A stretch of DNA of 8,479 nt from contig DJRM01000073.1 in the NCBI GenBank assembly GCA_002440085.1, forward strand, positions 26,220 through 34,698, written 5' to 3'. Within the stretch, counting starts at the first letter, position 1; each line of letters begins with the position of its first letter. Made by a program: the position numbers and the translations under genes. This document shows, one piece after another, positions 1 through 6,782 of this stretch. The notes below the pieces were generated by a model that saw only the letters and a list, made by a program, of their open reading frames with translations, searched no databases and was not told the origin of the DNA. Source of the stretch: Bacteroidales bacterium UBA6360. GTDB lineage: Bacteria > Bacteroidota > Bacteroidia > Bacteroidales > UBA932.

Positions 1-27
1 AAAATCTGACTCAAAAATACATCTCAA
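1..27. repeat. Possible half copy of the 1746-1886 element, inverted, cut by window edge
   Basis: The reverse complement of bases 1-27 resembles 1770-1794 inside the inverted-repeat element. Both share an exact 11-mer (TATTTTTGAGT), preceded by GAT plus one mismatch and followed, after a short indel, by AGATTT. The similarity stops at the left window edge, exactly where the rest of a copy would begin. The sequence is AT-rich, so chance similarity is possible. Nothing else is visible in the 57 bases after the DUF6377 stop codon, and no clear terminator hairpin is present there. Confidence 0.35.
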
Positions 28-57
28 AATAACTGAACAAAAAATTCAAACAGCTTC

Positions 58-1632
58 TTAAATTGAGGAAATTCTCATTATGTCATCCTCAAAAGAGGCC
101 GGGGAGACGGCCTTGAGACGGGTGCGGGAACGATAGGCGTAGATGGTGGATTTGGAGTAGCGCAGCAGTTCCGAAATGCGGTCAGTGGAATTCAGGCCGA
201 GGCGAATCAGCGCATAAATCCGAAGTTCGGGAGACAGTACGCCGGGAGCCGGCTGGCGCACCGCATTTTCCGGCAGCAGAAGGGCGTTGAAATCAGAGAC
301 GAATGTCGGGAAGATGGTAAGAAACGTCTTGTCGAACACGCTGTAGAACGAGGCCCATTCACGCTCCACCACGGCGTTGGACTTAAGTTCTTTCTGCAGG
401 GCGTGGATTTCGCCGGCAATGGCCTTGCGGTTCAGCGACTTCCGGTACTCCTCAAGACGGCCTATCCTTGCTATGCACTCAAGCATAAGCATTGTCACAT
501 AAGTATTCTTTATATTGCTGGCCTCCCTGACATTACGCGCCGCCTCTTCCTGCCTGGCACCCGCCTCCGCAAGCCTTGCCTTCTGGCGTCTGAGAACAAG
601 CACAAGCATAAACAGAGCCGCCATAAGCAGGAGAGTCAGAGCCAGACAGCCCCCTATCGCCACAAGACTTCGTCTCTGGGCCTTGAGATAGGCATCATTT
701 ACGATTGAAATCATCGGTGCTATGGCATCTACCTTGAGACGGGCCTTGCAGAACACGGCATCGTCAAGCGAGCGTGTAAGGTACTCATGAGCCCGTCTGA
801 TGTCGCCATCCTCGTAGAGCATTACCGCCAGAGTACGCAGGGCGACATACTCTTTCTTCGCATTGACGAGGTCGGACATCGCGGACATTATAAGGTAGGA
901 CTTGGCAGTTTCTCGCAAACCAAGCGACTCATAAAGTTCCGCAGCGGCAAGTGCAGCCGGTCCCATTCGGGTGTCACGGACATCAAGGCTGTCACAGACA
1001 GGAAGGATGACCTCCATTGCAGCCCCGACATTCCCCTCGGCGAGAAGTCGTCCGCATTTGAACACGGCATAGTCAGGACGCCACAGCAGGATTGAGTCCC
1101 GCGCCGTCAGCGCCTTCGAGTCATAAAGCGAGGCCAGGGCAGAGTCCGGGCTAAGACTTGAAAGGGAACCATAGGCGAAATAATAGAGATAGTACATGTC
1201 CACGAGACAGTCCGCAGAGGCTGTACTGCGGTCAACGCTATCCAGCAGATCCAATGTTTCGTAATACAGACCCGAAGTGGCATACTCCTTTGCCAGTGCC
1301 GTAAGCGACAGGTTTACAAGTTTCTTCCTCCCCATCTTTTCGGCGAGGGAGAGGGACCGTCCCGCATACGACGCGGCGGAATCTGTCTGGAACTTGTCGT
1401 ACAACCCGCGCATCCCGTTCAGAACCTCGTAGCGTCTTTCATCAGAGAGCACACCGCCGAGCAGAGACCGGCAGGAATCTATCCTGTGCAGCCGCCGTCC
1501 GTCATACAGTTCCGCATCCCGCACTACCCTGTCCAGTTCCGCCAACGACGGAAAACTCCTGTCTGCCGTACCCGCCTTACTTTGCAACGGGACAACAAAC
1601 AGGAGTAATGATATTAGACTCTTAATCAACAT
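58..1632 (-). CDS. DUF6377 protein: TPR-like sensor region, one TM segment, coiled coil, C-terminal HTH
   Basis: Predicted membrane protein of 524 aa, closely resembling the Bacteroidota DUF6377 family, whose function is not established. I chose the ATG at 1632 because the protein then opens with a signal-like segment (MLIKSLISLLLFVVPL). An upstream in-frame TTG at 1671 would put 13 residues, several of them charged, in front of it. Residues about 30-310 are helical and TPR-like, with motifs such as DSAASYAGRSLSLAEKMG and ASSGLY-type helices before LDLLDSVD. A single strong membrane segment lies at about 323-347 (LVAIGGCLALTLLLMAALFM) and is followed by RRQK, so the C-terminal part should be cytoplasmic. 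A charged coiled coil (about 350-420) leads to a helix-turn-helix-like end (about 467-507, LSPELRIYALIRLGLNSTD then ISELLRYSKSTIYAYRSR), similar in layout to LuxR/GerE-type HTHs. From this I infer a one-component membrane regulator with a periplasmic sensing part; DNA binding is unproven. It follows infB on the same strand but is separated by a 264-base spacer with a repeat element, so it is probably transcribed separately. No good promoter match is visible. Confidence 0.87.
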   Translation of the reverse strand: MLIKSLISLLLFVVPLQSKAGTADRSFPSLAELDRVVRDAELYDGRRLHRIDSCRSLLGGVLSDERRYEVLNGMRGLYDKFQTDSAASYAGRSLSLAEKMGRKKLVNLSLTALAKEYATSGLYYETLDLLDSVDRSTASADCLVDMYYLYYFAYGSLSSLSPDSALASLYDSKALTARDSILLWRPDYAVFKCGRLLAEGNVGAAMEVILPVCDSLDVRDTRMGPAALAAAELYESLGLRETAKSYLIMSAMSDLVNAKKEYVALRTLAVMLYEDGDIRRAHEYLTRSLDDAVFCKARLKVDAIAPMISIVNDAYLKAQRRSLVAIGGCLALTLLLMAALFMLVLVLRRQKARLAEAGARQEEAARNVREASNIKNTYVTMLMLECIARIGRLEEYRKSLNRKAIAGEIHALQKELKSNAVVEREWASFYSVFDKTFLTIFPTFVSDFNALLLPENAVRQPAPGVLSPELRIYALIRLGLNSTDRISELLRYSKSTIYAYRSRTRLKAVSPASFEDDIMRISSI

Positions 1633-1745
1633 CCGGAACAGCTGTCTCAAGTAAAAAGCAACCCGCAGCAACCTGATGGTTGTGAGGACTAAAATCCGAT
1701 TTCCAACGCCGCAGACGTGCCGCTTCCACGGCTTTAGAAATATGA

Positions 1746-1886
1746 AAAGAATAAGTTGCCTCAGATTGGGGATTTATTTTTGAGTATAGATTTCTTTTGG
1801 AAGAGGGAGTGTACTGGAGGTACATGACCGATGAGAAAAGGAATATAGACCCAAAAGAAACCACAAGATGAGGCAAGTTATTTTTT
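1746..1886. repeat. 141-bp inverted-repeat element between DUF6377 gene and infB (MITE/REP-like, unclassified)
   Basis: The ends 1746-1763 and 1869-1886 are inverted repeats matching at 16 of 18 positions; the inner 13 are ATAAGTTGCCTCA against TGAGGCAAGTTAT, with one mismatch. Inside are a perfect 10-bp inverted pair, TTTCTTTTGG (1791-1800) and CCAAAAGAAA (1851-1860), and a tight central hairpin TGTAC-tggag-GTACA (1810-1824). The element is AT-richer than the genes, has no credible ORF, and begins 10 bases past the infB stop. The nested symmetry suggests a non-autonomous mobile element or a dispersed extragenic palindrome; it could also fold as RNA at the end of the infB message. No transposase is nearby and I see no convincing target-site duplication. 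The rest of the spacer (1633-1745) shows nothing clear. Confidence 0.6.
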
Positions 1887-1896
1887 GAAGATTTCT

Positions 1897-4821
1897 TTAC
1901 AAGGTTCGTTTGACTTCGACGACCTGGTAAGCCTCGACAATGTCACCGACCTTGATGTCATTGTAGTTCTGGATGTTCAGACCGCAGTCCTGACCGGAAA
2001 CGACCTCCTTGACGTCGTCCTTGAACCTCTTGAGGGAGCCGAGTTCTCCTGTGTAGACCACAATGCCGTCACGGATGACGCGAATCTTGGAAGTGCGCTG
2101 GAGCTTGCCTTCGCGTACAATGGCGCCGGCGATGGTTCCGACCTTGGAAATCTTGAACGTCTCAAGAACTTCGGCGGTAGCGGAAATCTCCTCCTTCTCC
2201 TCCGGAGCAAGCATGCCCTCGATACCATCCTTGACCTCGTTGATGGCGTCGTAGATAACCGAGTAGAGGCGAATTTCTATTTCCTCCTTCTCGGCAAGCT
2301 TGCGGGCGCCGGTCGAAGGGCGAACCTGGAAGCCGATGATAACGGCATCCGAAGCGGCTGCAAGAAGCACGTCGGACTCGGAAATGGCACCGACAGCCTT
2401 GTGAATCACGTTCACGCGCACCTCCTCTGTGGAGAGTTTGATGAGCGAGTCGGAAAGAGCCTCCACTGAACCGTCGACATCACCCTTAACGATGACGTTG
2501 AGTTCCTTGAAGTTGCCGATCGCGATTCGGCGGCCGATTTCCTCAAGGGTCATGTGCTTCTGGGTCTTGATGCCCTGGATGCGGATGAGCTGCTCGCGCT
2601 TGTTGGCGATTTCCTTCGCCTCGCGCTCGTCGGCCATGACGTTGAAGGTCTCGCCGGCAGTCGGAGCTCCGTTGAGTCCGAGGACGGAAACAGGAGTGGA
2701 AGGACCTGCCTCGTCAACCTTCTGACCGCGCTCGTTGAACATTGCCTTCACGCGGCCGGTGTAGCAGCCCGAAAGCATCACGTCGCCGACGTGCATAGTT
2801 CCGTTCTGGACGAGGACTGTGGCAAGGTAGCCGCGGCCCTTGTCGAGAGAAGACTCGATGACGGCACCGGTAGCCCTGCGGTTAGGATTGGCCTTGAGGT
2901 CAAGCATATCGGCCTCAAGAAGCACTTTGTCGAGCAGCAGGTCCACATTGGTTCCCTTCTTCGCCGAGATCTCCTGGCACTGGTACTTTCCGCCCCAGTC
3001 CTCCACGAGAATGTTCATATTTGATAGCTGCTCGCGGATTTTGTCCGGATTAGCTCCAGGCTTGTCTATCTTGTTGATTGCGAACACCATCGGAACTCCG
3101 GCCGCCTGCGCATGGCTGATTGCCTCGACGGTCTGCGGCATTATGGCGTCGTCCGCAGCGATGATGATAATCGCAAGGTCGGTCATCTTGGCTCCGCGGG
3201 CACGCATCGCCGTGAAGGCCTCGTGTCCAGGGGTGTCGAGGAAGGTAATCCTGCGGCCGTTCGGCAGTTCCACGTTGTATGCGCCGATGTGCTGGGTGAT
3301 TCCTCCGGCCTCGCCGGCAATCACGTTTGCCTTTCGGATGTAGTCGAGCAGGGATGTCTTACCATGGTCTACGTGTCCCATGACCGTAATCACAGGAGGT
3401 CTCGGAACAAGATCCTCCGGCTTGTCGGCCTCTTCCTCGGAATTGATTTCCTCAGTGAGGTTGGCGGTCACGAACTCAACCTCATAGCCGAACTCCTCCG
3501 CGACGAGCACGAGGGTCTCGGCATCGAGGCGCTGGTTGATTGACACCATGAGACCGAGGCTCATGCAGGCGGCGATGACCTTTGTCACAGGAGTGTTGTT
3601 CATGAGGGTCGCGAGGTCATTCACGGTCACGAACTCCGTGACCTTCAGAACCTTCTTGTCGAGCTCCTGCTGCTGCATCTCCTCCTGGAGTCTGTCAGCC
3701 GCGGCCTCCCTCTTCTCTTTCCTGTGCTTAGCACCGAAGTTGTTCTTGCCCTTGCCCTCGTTCATTCGGGCGTAGGTTTCCTTAATCTGCTTCTGGATCT
3801 CCTTCTGCATTTCCTCGGTCTCGGCCTCGGTCATTGCAGGCTTGAACCTTTCCTTGCCCCGGTTGCGGCCCTTTCCGCCGCCATTACCGCCGTTGTTGTC
3901 GTTCCTGCGGCCGTCCTTACCGAACCCGCCGCCGTTCTTGCCGCCGCCGTTTCCGCCCTTCGACGGATTGTTGGAAGCGTTTATCTTGGTGACATCAACC
4001 TTCTGGCTCTGCCCAGGCTTGATTCTTTCTCTCTTGCCCTTCTTCTTCGGGGTCTCGAACTTGCTCAGGTCAACCTTGCCCATAACCTTCGGTCCGACAA
4101 GCCTCTCGACTTCAATCACGGCCTCGCGTGGTTCCCTTCTGACCGGCTGTTCCTCAACCGGCTTAACAGGCTCGGCCGCCGGGGATTCTGCGACCGCATC
4201 CTGTTTTTCCGGCGCAGCCGGTTCCGCAGGATTCTCCTCGACAGCAGGCTTCTTTTTCCCTATGCTGTCAAGGTCAATCTTGTCTATAATCTTAGGCCCG
4301 AAACCTTCACGTTCAGGCCCCTGCGGTTCTTCCTCAACCTGTTTCTCCGGAGCGGAAACATTCGCCTCCTCCACCGGAGCCGATGCGGCAGCCGGGGCCT
4401 CAACCGGAGCCTCAACCGGAGCAGCGGTCGCCGATGCCGGTTGTTCCTCAACCGCAGGCTCAGGCATCATCTCAACGACAGGTGCCTCGACCGGCTTTGC
4501 AGCCACAGCAGGCTTTTCCTGCGCCGCGATGGACGTTGTCTTGATGATGATCTCCTTTTCGGCCTCGTCTTCCTCCGACGCGGGCTTCTTCTTTGAGACG
4601 TCAATCATCTCCTTGAGCTTTGTTGCAACCTTCTCGGAATCCTGCTTTGCAGCGAGGTCTCCGCCGAACTTTGCCTCCACAGCCGGCATGAACTCGTCCG
4701 AAATCTTGGCGTTCGGATCGCTTGAAGTGATGTTCGCCCCTTTCCCGTTCAGGAAGTCGATGAGAGTGCCCAACCCGATGTTGAACTGTCTTGCAATTTT
4801 GCTTAATCTGATTTCTGCCAT
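1897..4821 (-). CDS. infB: Translation initiation factor IF-2
   Basis: IF2 is the cytoplasmic GTPase that brings initiator fMet-tRNA to the 30S subunit and promotes 50S joining. At 974 aa this is complete and long, as is usual in Bacteroidota. Residues 1-55 form an IF2_N module (IRLSKIARQFNIGLGTLIDFL). About 80-240 is a disordered Pro/Ala/Glu/Val region, 285-325 is a Gly/Asn/Arg/Lys-rich stretch, 330-390 is a charged helix, and about 395-450 is a second IF2_N-like module. The G domain has G1 GHVDHGKT (482-489), switch I GGITQHIGAY (506-515), G3 DTPGHE (529-534), G4 NKID (583-586) and G5 SAK (619-621). Domains II, III and the tRNA-binding C-terminal barrel (about 880-974) follow, and all motifs look intact. 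A motif of the form GPK(I/V)-x-x-K(I/V)DL appears twice in the extension (174-184 and 242-252). The start is an ATG with AAGGGG five bases upstream, a weak Shine-Dalgarno-like stretch. It is the last gene of rimP-nusA-infB, 83 bases after nusA. Confidence 0.98.
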   Translation of the reverse strand: MAEIRLSKIARQFNIGLGTLIDFLNGKGANITSSDPNAKISDEFMPAVEAKFGGDLAAKQDSEKVATKLKEMIDVSKKKPASEEDEAEKEIIIKTTSIAAQEKPAVAAKPVEAPVVEMMPEPAVEEQPASATAAPVEAPVEAPAAASAPVEEANVSAPEKQVEEEPQGPEREGFGPKIIDKIDLDSIGKKKPAVEENPAEPAAPEKQDAVAESPAAEPVKPVEEQPVRREPREAVIEVERLVGPKVMGKVDLSKFETPKKKGKRERIKPGQSQKVDVTKINASNNPSKGGNGGGKNGGGFGKDGRRNDNNGGNGGGKGRNRGKERFKPAMTEAETEEMQKEIQKQIKETYARMNEGKGKNNFGAKHRKEKREAAADRLQEEMQQQELDKKVLKVTEFVTVNDLATLMNNTPVTKVIAACMSLGLMVSINQRLDAETLVLVAEEFGYEVEFVTANLTEEINSEEEADKPEDLVPRPPVITVMGHVDHGKTSLLDYIRKANVIAGEAGGITQHIGAYNVELPNGRRITFLDTPGHEAFTAMRARGAKMTDLAIIIIAADDAIMPQTVEAISHAQAAGVPMVFAINKIDKPGANPDKIREQLSNMNILVEDWGGKYQCQEISAKKGTNVDLLLDKVLLEADMLDLKANPNRRATGAVIESSLDKGRGYLATVLVQNGTMHVGDVMLSGCYTGRVKAMFNERGQKVDEAGPSTPVSVLGLNGAPTAGETFNVMADEREAKEIANKREQLIRIQGIKTQKHMTLEEIGRRIAIGNFKELNVIVKGDVDGSVEALSDSLIKLSTEEVRVNVIHKAVGAISESDVLLAAASDAVIIGFQVRPSTGARKLAEKEEIEIRLYSVIYDAINEVKDGIEGMLAPEEKEEISATAEVLETFKISKVGTIAGAIVREGKLQRTSKIRVIRDGIVVYTGELGSLKRFKDDVKEVVSGQDCGLNIQNYNDIKVGDIVEAYQVVEVKRTL
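4397..4420. repeat. 12-bp tandem duplication inside infB
   Basis: The 12-mer GCCTCAACCGGA occurs twice in tandem (4397-4408 and 4409-4420). On the coding strand it gives two PVEA units in the disordered Pro/Ala/Glu part of IF2, next to further PVE/APV-type units. The length is a multiple of three, so the frame is kept. It looks like slippage in low-complexity coding DNA. Confidence 0.85.
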
Positions 4822-4853
4822 ATAATCCCCTTAAAATTTATTCCATTCACATC

Positions 4854-4899
4854 TGTCCGCACACGGACAAGCCCGGACATAAGCCGGGCATACGGCCCG
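4854..4899 (-). promoter_or_regulatory. GC-rich hairpins in the nusA-infB gap, two mutually exclusive
   Basis: The 83-base gap between the nusA stop and the infB start holds three short inverted repeats. They are 4854-4869 (TGTCCG-caca-CGGACA, 6 bp), 4871-4889 (GCCCGG with CCGGGC, 6 bp, 7-base loop) and 4885-4899 (CGGGC with GCCCG, 5 bp). The last two share bases 4885-4889, so only one can form at a time. None is followed by a T-tract in the direction of transcription, so they are not intrinsic terminators. They could be mRNA processing or stability structures, or could tune infB translation; this is inference. Confidence 0.45.
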
Positions 4900-4904
4900 C
4901 AAGC

Positions 4905-6149
4905 CTATTCGAACTCCGCGTTCAGGATGCGGCGCACGTCTTCCACGGTCTCGTCGTCGAGATCCGCTCTCTTCGCAAGATCCTCCGGATCGATTGCAAG
5001 CACGCTCTTCGCCGTGTCGCAGCCGATTGCCTTGAGCTTGTCAATGACCCACTGGTCAATCTCGTTGGCGAACTCGTCGAGCAGCACGTCCTCTTCCTCA
5101 TCCTCCTCAAGATCAACCTTCGGAGTCTCTCTCCAAACCTCAATCTCCTTGCCCACGAGCATGCCTGCAAGACGGATGTTCACTCCGCCGCGGCCGATGC
5201 CCTTGGTAACCTCCTCAGGAAGCATATATACCTTAATCTTGCCGTCCTCTCCGTTGACGATGGACGAAATCTTCGCAGGCGCGAGAGCACGGGTGATGAG
5301 GAGCTGGGTGTTGGAAGTCCACTGAATGACATCGATGTTCTCGTTACGAAGCTCCCGGACGATTCCGATGATACGCGATCCCTTCACGCCGATACATGCT
5401 CCGATAGGGTCAATCCTGTCGTCATACGACTCGACGGCAACCTTGGCCCTCTGTCCAGGGACACGCACGACCTTCTTGATGGTGATGAGGCCGTCGTAAA
5501 TCTCTGGAACCTCCGCTTCGAAGAGCTTCGCGAGGAACTCGTCGGAAACGCGAGAGAGCGTGATAATCGGAGTGGTGTTCCGCATCTCCACGGACTTGAT
5601 GATGGCCTTCACGGAGTCGCCCTTCTTGAAGTGCTCGCCCGGAATCTGTTCCATCTTCGGAAGCTTGAGCTCATTGCCCTCGTCGTCGAGGAGAATGACC
5701 TCCTTCGCCCAGGTCTGATGAACCTCTCCCGAGAAGAGCTGTCCGACCATATCCTTATATTTATTATAGAGGTTGGCCTTCTCGAGATCCATGATGCGTC
5801 CCTGAAGATTCTGCCTGATGTTGAGAATGCCCCTGCGACCGAAATCCTTCATCTCGATTTTCTTCGCGAAGGTCTCGCCTATCTCGTAGTCGTCGCCGTT
5901 CGCGTTCACTTCCTCAAGCGAAATTTGCTTGTTCGGATCCTCCACAGTCTCAACGACTTCCCTGTTCCAGTAAATCTCGCAGTCACCCTTGTCGATGTTG
6001 ATGATGACGTCGAAGTTGTCGGCGTCGCCATAAATCTTCGCAAGCTGAGTCCGGAACACATCCTCGAGAACGCCCATCATCGTCGGGCGGTCGATGTTCT
6101 TCTGATTCTTAAATTCCGCAAAAGCGTCCTTCAGTTCAATCTTTTCCAT
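4905..6149 (-). CDS. nusA: Transcription termination/antitermination factor NusA
   Basis: NusA binds RNA polymerase and nascent RNA, affecting pausing, intrinsic termination and antitermination. The 414-aa protein is complete. Residues 1-125 are the NusA N-terminal, polymerase-binding domain. About 134-200 is an S1 domain (VGQLFSGEVHQTWAKEVIL through IITLSR). About 225-300 is KH1, with GxxG loop GVKG (254-257) in IGACIGVKGSRI, and about 300-345 is KH2, with GRGG (319-322) before VNIRLAGMLVGKEIEV. An acidic linker follows (347-359, mainly E/D). The end, about 360-412, is one short helix-hairpin-helix-like unit (DKLKAIGCDTAKSVLAI then LDDETVEDVRRIL), where E. coli NusA has two acidic repeats; short versions are usual in this phylum. 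The ATG at 6149 lies 18 bases after the rimP stop in an AT-only spacer, indicating co-transcription, and no clear Shine-Dalgarno sequence is present. Confidence 0.97.
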   Translation of the reverse strand: MEKIELKDAFAEFKNQKNIDRPTMMGVLEDVFRTQLAKIYGDADNFDVIINIDKGDCEIYWNREVVETVEDPNKQISLEEVNANGDDYEIGETFAKKIEMKDFGRRGILNIRQNLQGRIMDLEKANLYNKYKDMVGQLFSGEVHQTWAKEVILLDDEGNELKLPKMEQIPGEHFKKGDSVKAIIKSVEMRNTTPIITLSRVSDEFLAKLFEAEVPEIYDGLITIKKVVRVPGQRAKVAVESYDDRIDPIGACIGVKGSRIIGIVRELRNENIDVIQWTSNTQLLITRALAPAKISSIVNGEDGKIKVYMLPEEVTKGIGRGGVNIRLAGMLVGKEIEVWRETPKVDLEEDEEEDVLLDEFANEIDQWVIDKLKAIGCDTAKSVLAIDPEDLAKRADLDDETVEDVRRILNAEFE

Positions 6150-6167
6150 ATTATTATATTACTTATT

Positions 6168-6635
6168 TTATTTGAAATCAATATGCGGACGGACGTAGTT
6201 CACATCGTCATATCCGAACGTGTCGCAATGCTCCACGAGTTCCTTCTTTTTCTTGCCGTCCACAGTCTCGCGCAGCGTATATTTCAGCGTCACAGTATTT
6301 TCGTCGGCATCGACAAGTTCCGCCACGAACTTCCTCCCGCCCTTGAGCGCCGCCTCGACCTGTGTCCCGACAGCCTTCCGATATTGCTTCAGCACCTTGA
6401 ACGGCTGGTCAAGTCCGGCCGACGTAACTGTCAGCGAATAGTCCTCAACCGCCCTGTCGAAGCATTCCTCAAACCTGCGGCTGATCTCCACGCAGTCGTC
6501 CAGAACGACGTTGGAGGTCTCGGACTCTATGACAATCTCCACATCATTGTCCTTCGACACATTTATTTCCACAATGAAGCACCCCCGTGCAACAACGGCA
6601 TCGCCCACTGCATCTATAATCTCTGAAATTTTCAT
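6168..6635 (-). CDS. rimP: Ribosome maturation factor RimP
   Basis: RimP binds the 30S precursor and helps its late assembly. The chosen ATG at 6635 gives 155 aa, the normal family length. The N-terminal alpha/beta domain is about residues 1-75 and ends in the family signature LTVTSAGLDQPFKVLKQYRK (68-87), the counterpart of the SSPGLDRP region in other RimPs. The SH3-like C-terminal domain is about 88-155 (VEAALKGGRKFVAELVDAD, then a TLKYT strand). The frame stays open upstream to an ATG at 6674 and a GTG at 6710, but those starts add residues not expected in RimP and overlap the leader hairpin. It is the first gene of the rimP-nusA-infB operon, transcribed from the divergent promoter at 6716-6747. 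The protein is diverged in sequence, so the call rests on the signature, the length and the gene order. Confidence 0.93.
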   Translation of the reverse strand: MKISEIIDAVGDAVVARGCFIVEINVSKDNDVEIVIESETSNVVLDDCVEISRRFEECFDRAVEDYSLTVTSAGLDQPFKVLKQYRKAVGTQVEAALKGGRKFVAELVDADENTVTLKYTLRETVDGKKKKELVEHCDTFGYDDVNYVRPHIDFK

Positions 6636-6675
6636 TTCAACAAAATTTGGAGTGAACCTTTCACTTTTGAGCATG

Positions 6676-6701
6676 AAAAAAGGGAACTCTGCGTCCCCTT
6701 T
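6676..6701 (-). terminator. Hairpin plus T-tract in the rimP operon leader (candidate attenuator)
   Basis: Read on the minus strand, AAAGGGGA, a 7-base loop and TTCCCTTT form an 8-bp stem with one G-T pair. It is followed at once by more T, giving six T in a row (6681-6676). This is the form of an intrinsic terminator, placed inside the untranslated leader about 40 bases before the rimP ATG. From the promoter box I infer a start of transcription near 6710, which puts the stem very close to the 5' end. Possible roles are premature termination controlled by NusA or elongation state, or a 5' stabilising hairpin. A rimP-leader attenuator is described for the same operon in gammaproteobacteria; homology with it is not claimed. 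Confidence 0.5.
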
Positions 6702-6714
6702 CTCTCTCACGGCG

Positions 6715-6744
6715 GCAAAGGTAAGAAAAATGTATTACCTTTGC
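6715..6744. repeat. Perfect 10-bp inverted repeat forming the divergent promoter cores
   Basis: GCAAAGGTAA (6715-6724) and TTACCTTTGC (6735-6744) are exact reverse complements separated by 10 bases. Each arm contains the Bacteroidota -7 box TACCTTTG facing outward, left toward rimP and right toward lpxD. The identity covers 10 bp, more than the 6 fixed bases of the TAnnTTTG consensus, so the symmetry could also serve as an operator, though two strong promoter cores back to back would look similar. Confidence 0.85.
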
Positions 6745-6747
6745 AAA
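6716..6747 (-). promoter_or_regulatory. Promoter of the rimP-nusA-infB operon
   Basis: On the minus strand a -33 box TTTG (6747-6744) and a -7 box TACCTTTG (6723-6716) are separated by 20 bases. This fits the Bacteroidota housekeeping promoter (TTTG, about 19-21 bases, TAnnTTTG). Transcription would start near 6710, leaving a leader of roughly 75 bases before the rimP ATG at 6635. Confidence 0.75.
6736..6743 (+). promoter_or_regulatory. Promoter -7 box for lpxD
   Basis: TACCTTTG matches the Bacteroidota -7 consensus TAnnTTTG and lies 39 bases before the lpxD ATG. No TTTG is found at the -33 position, so this side may be weaker than the rimP side. The box shares its upstream DNA with the divergent rimP promoter, so polymerase binding on the two sides may interfere. 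Confidence 0.65.
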
Positions 6748-6782
6748 TATTTTTAAGAATCCGAAAAAACAAAAGACTGCTT

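Noticed and set aside
1622..1876. 84-aa minus-strand frame starting in the repeat element
   Set aside because: It crosses the palindromic element and overlaps the DUF6377 gene start in another frame. It has no domain and is better explained by the repeat.
1741..1890. Target-site duplication around the 1746-1886 element
   Set aside because: Only a 4-base TGAA can be matched on both sides, which is too short in AT-rich DNA to count as evidence of transposition.
3842..4825. Long plus-strand open frame (327 aa) opposite the infB 5' half
   Set aside because: It is antisense to a clearly real gene, and its Pro/Ser/Leu-rich translation mirrors the low-complexity IF2 arm with no recognisable domain.
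5631..6626. 331-aa plus-strand open frame opposite nusA and rimP
   Set aside because: Its translation is rich in V, L, H and R, typical of an antisense shadow, and it spans two real genes and their junction.
6636..6710. Longer RimP starting at GTG 6710 or ATG 6674
   Set aside because: The added residues are not expected in RimP, the 155-aa form has the normal length, and the extension covers the leader hairpin and the inferred TSS.
6741..6782. Longer LpxD starting at TTG 6741
   Set aside because: The codon lies inside the -7 promoter box, and the ATG at 6783 matches the usual LpxD N-terminus.
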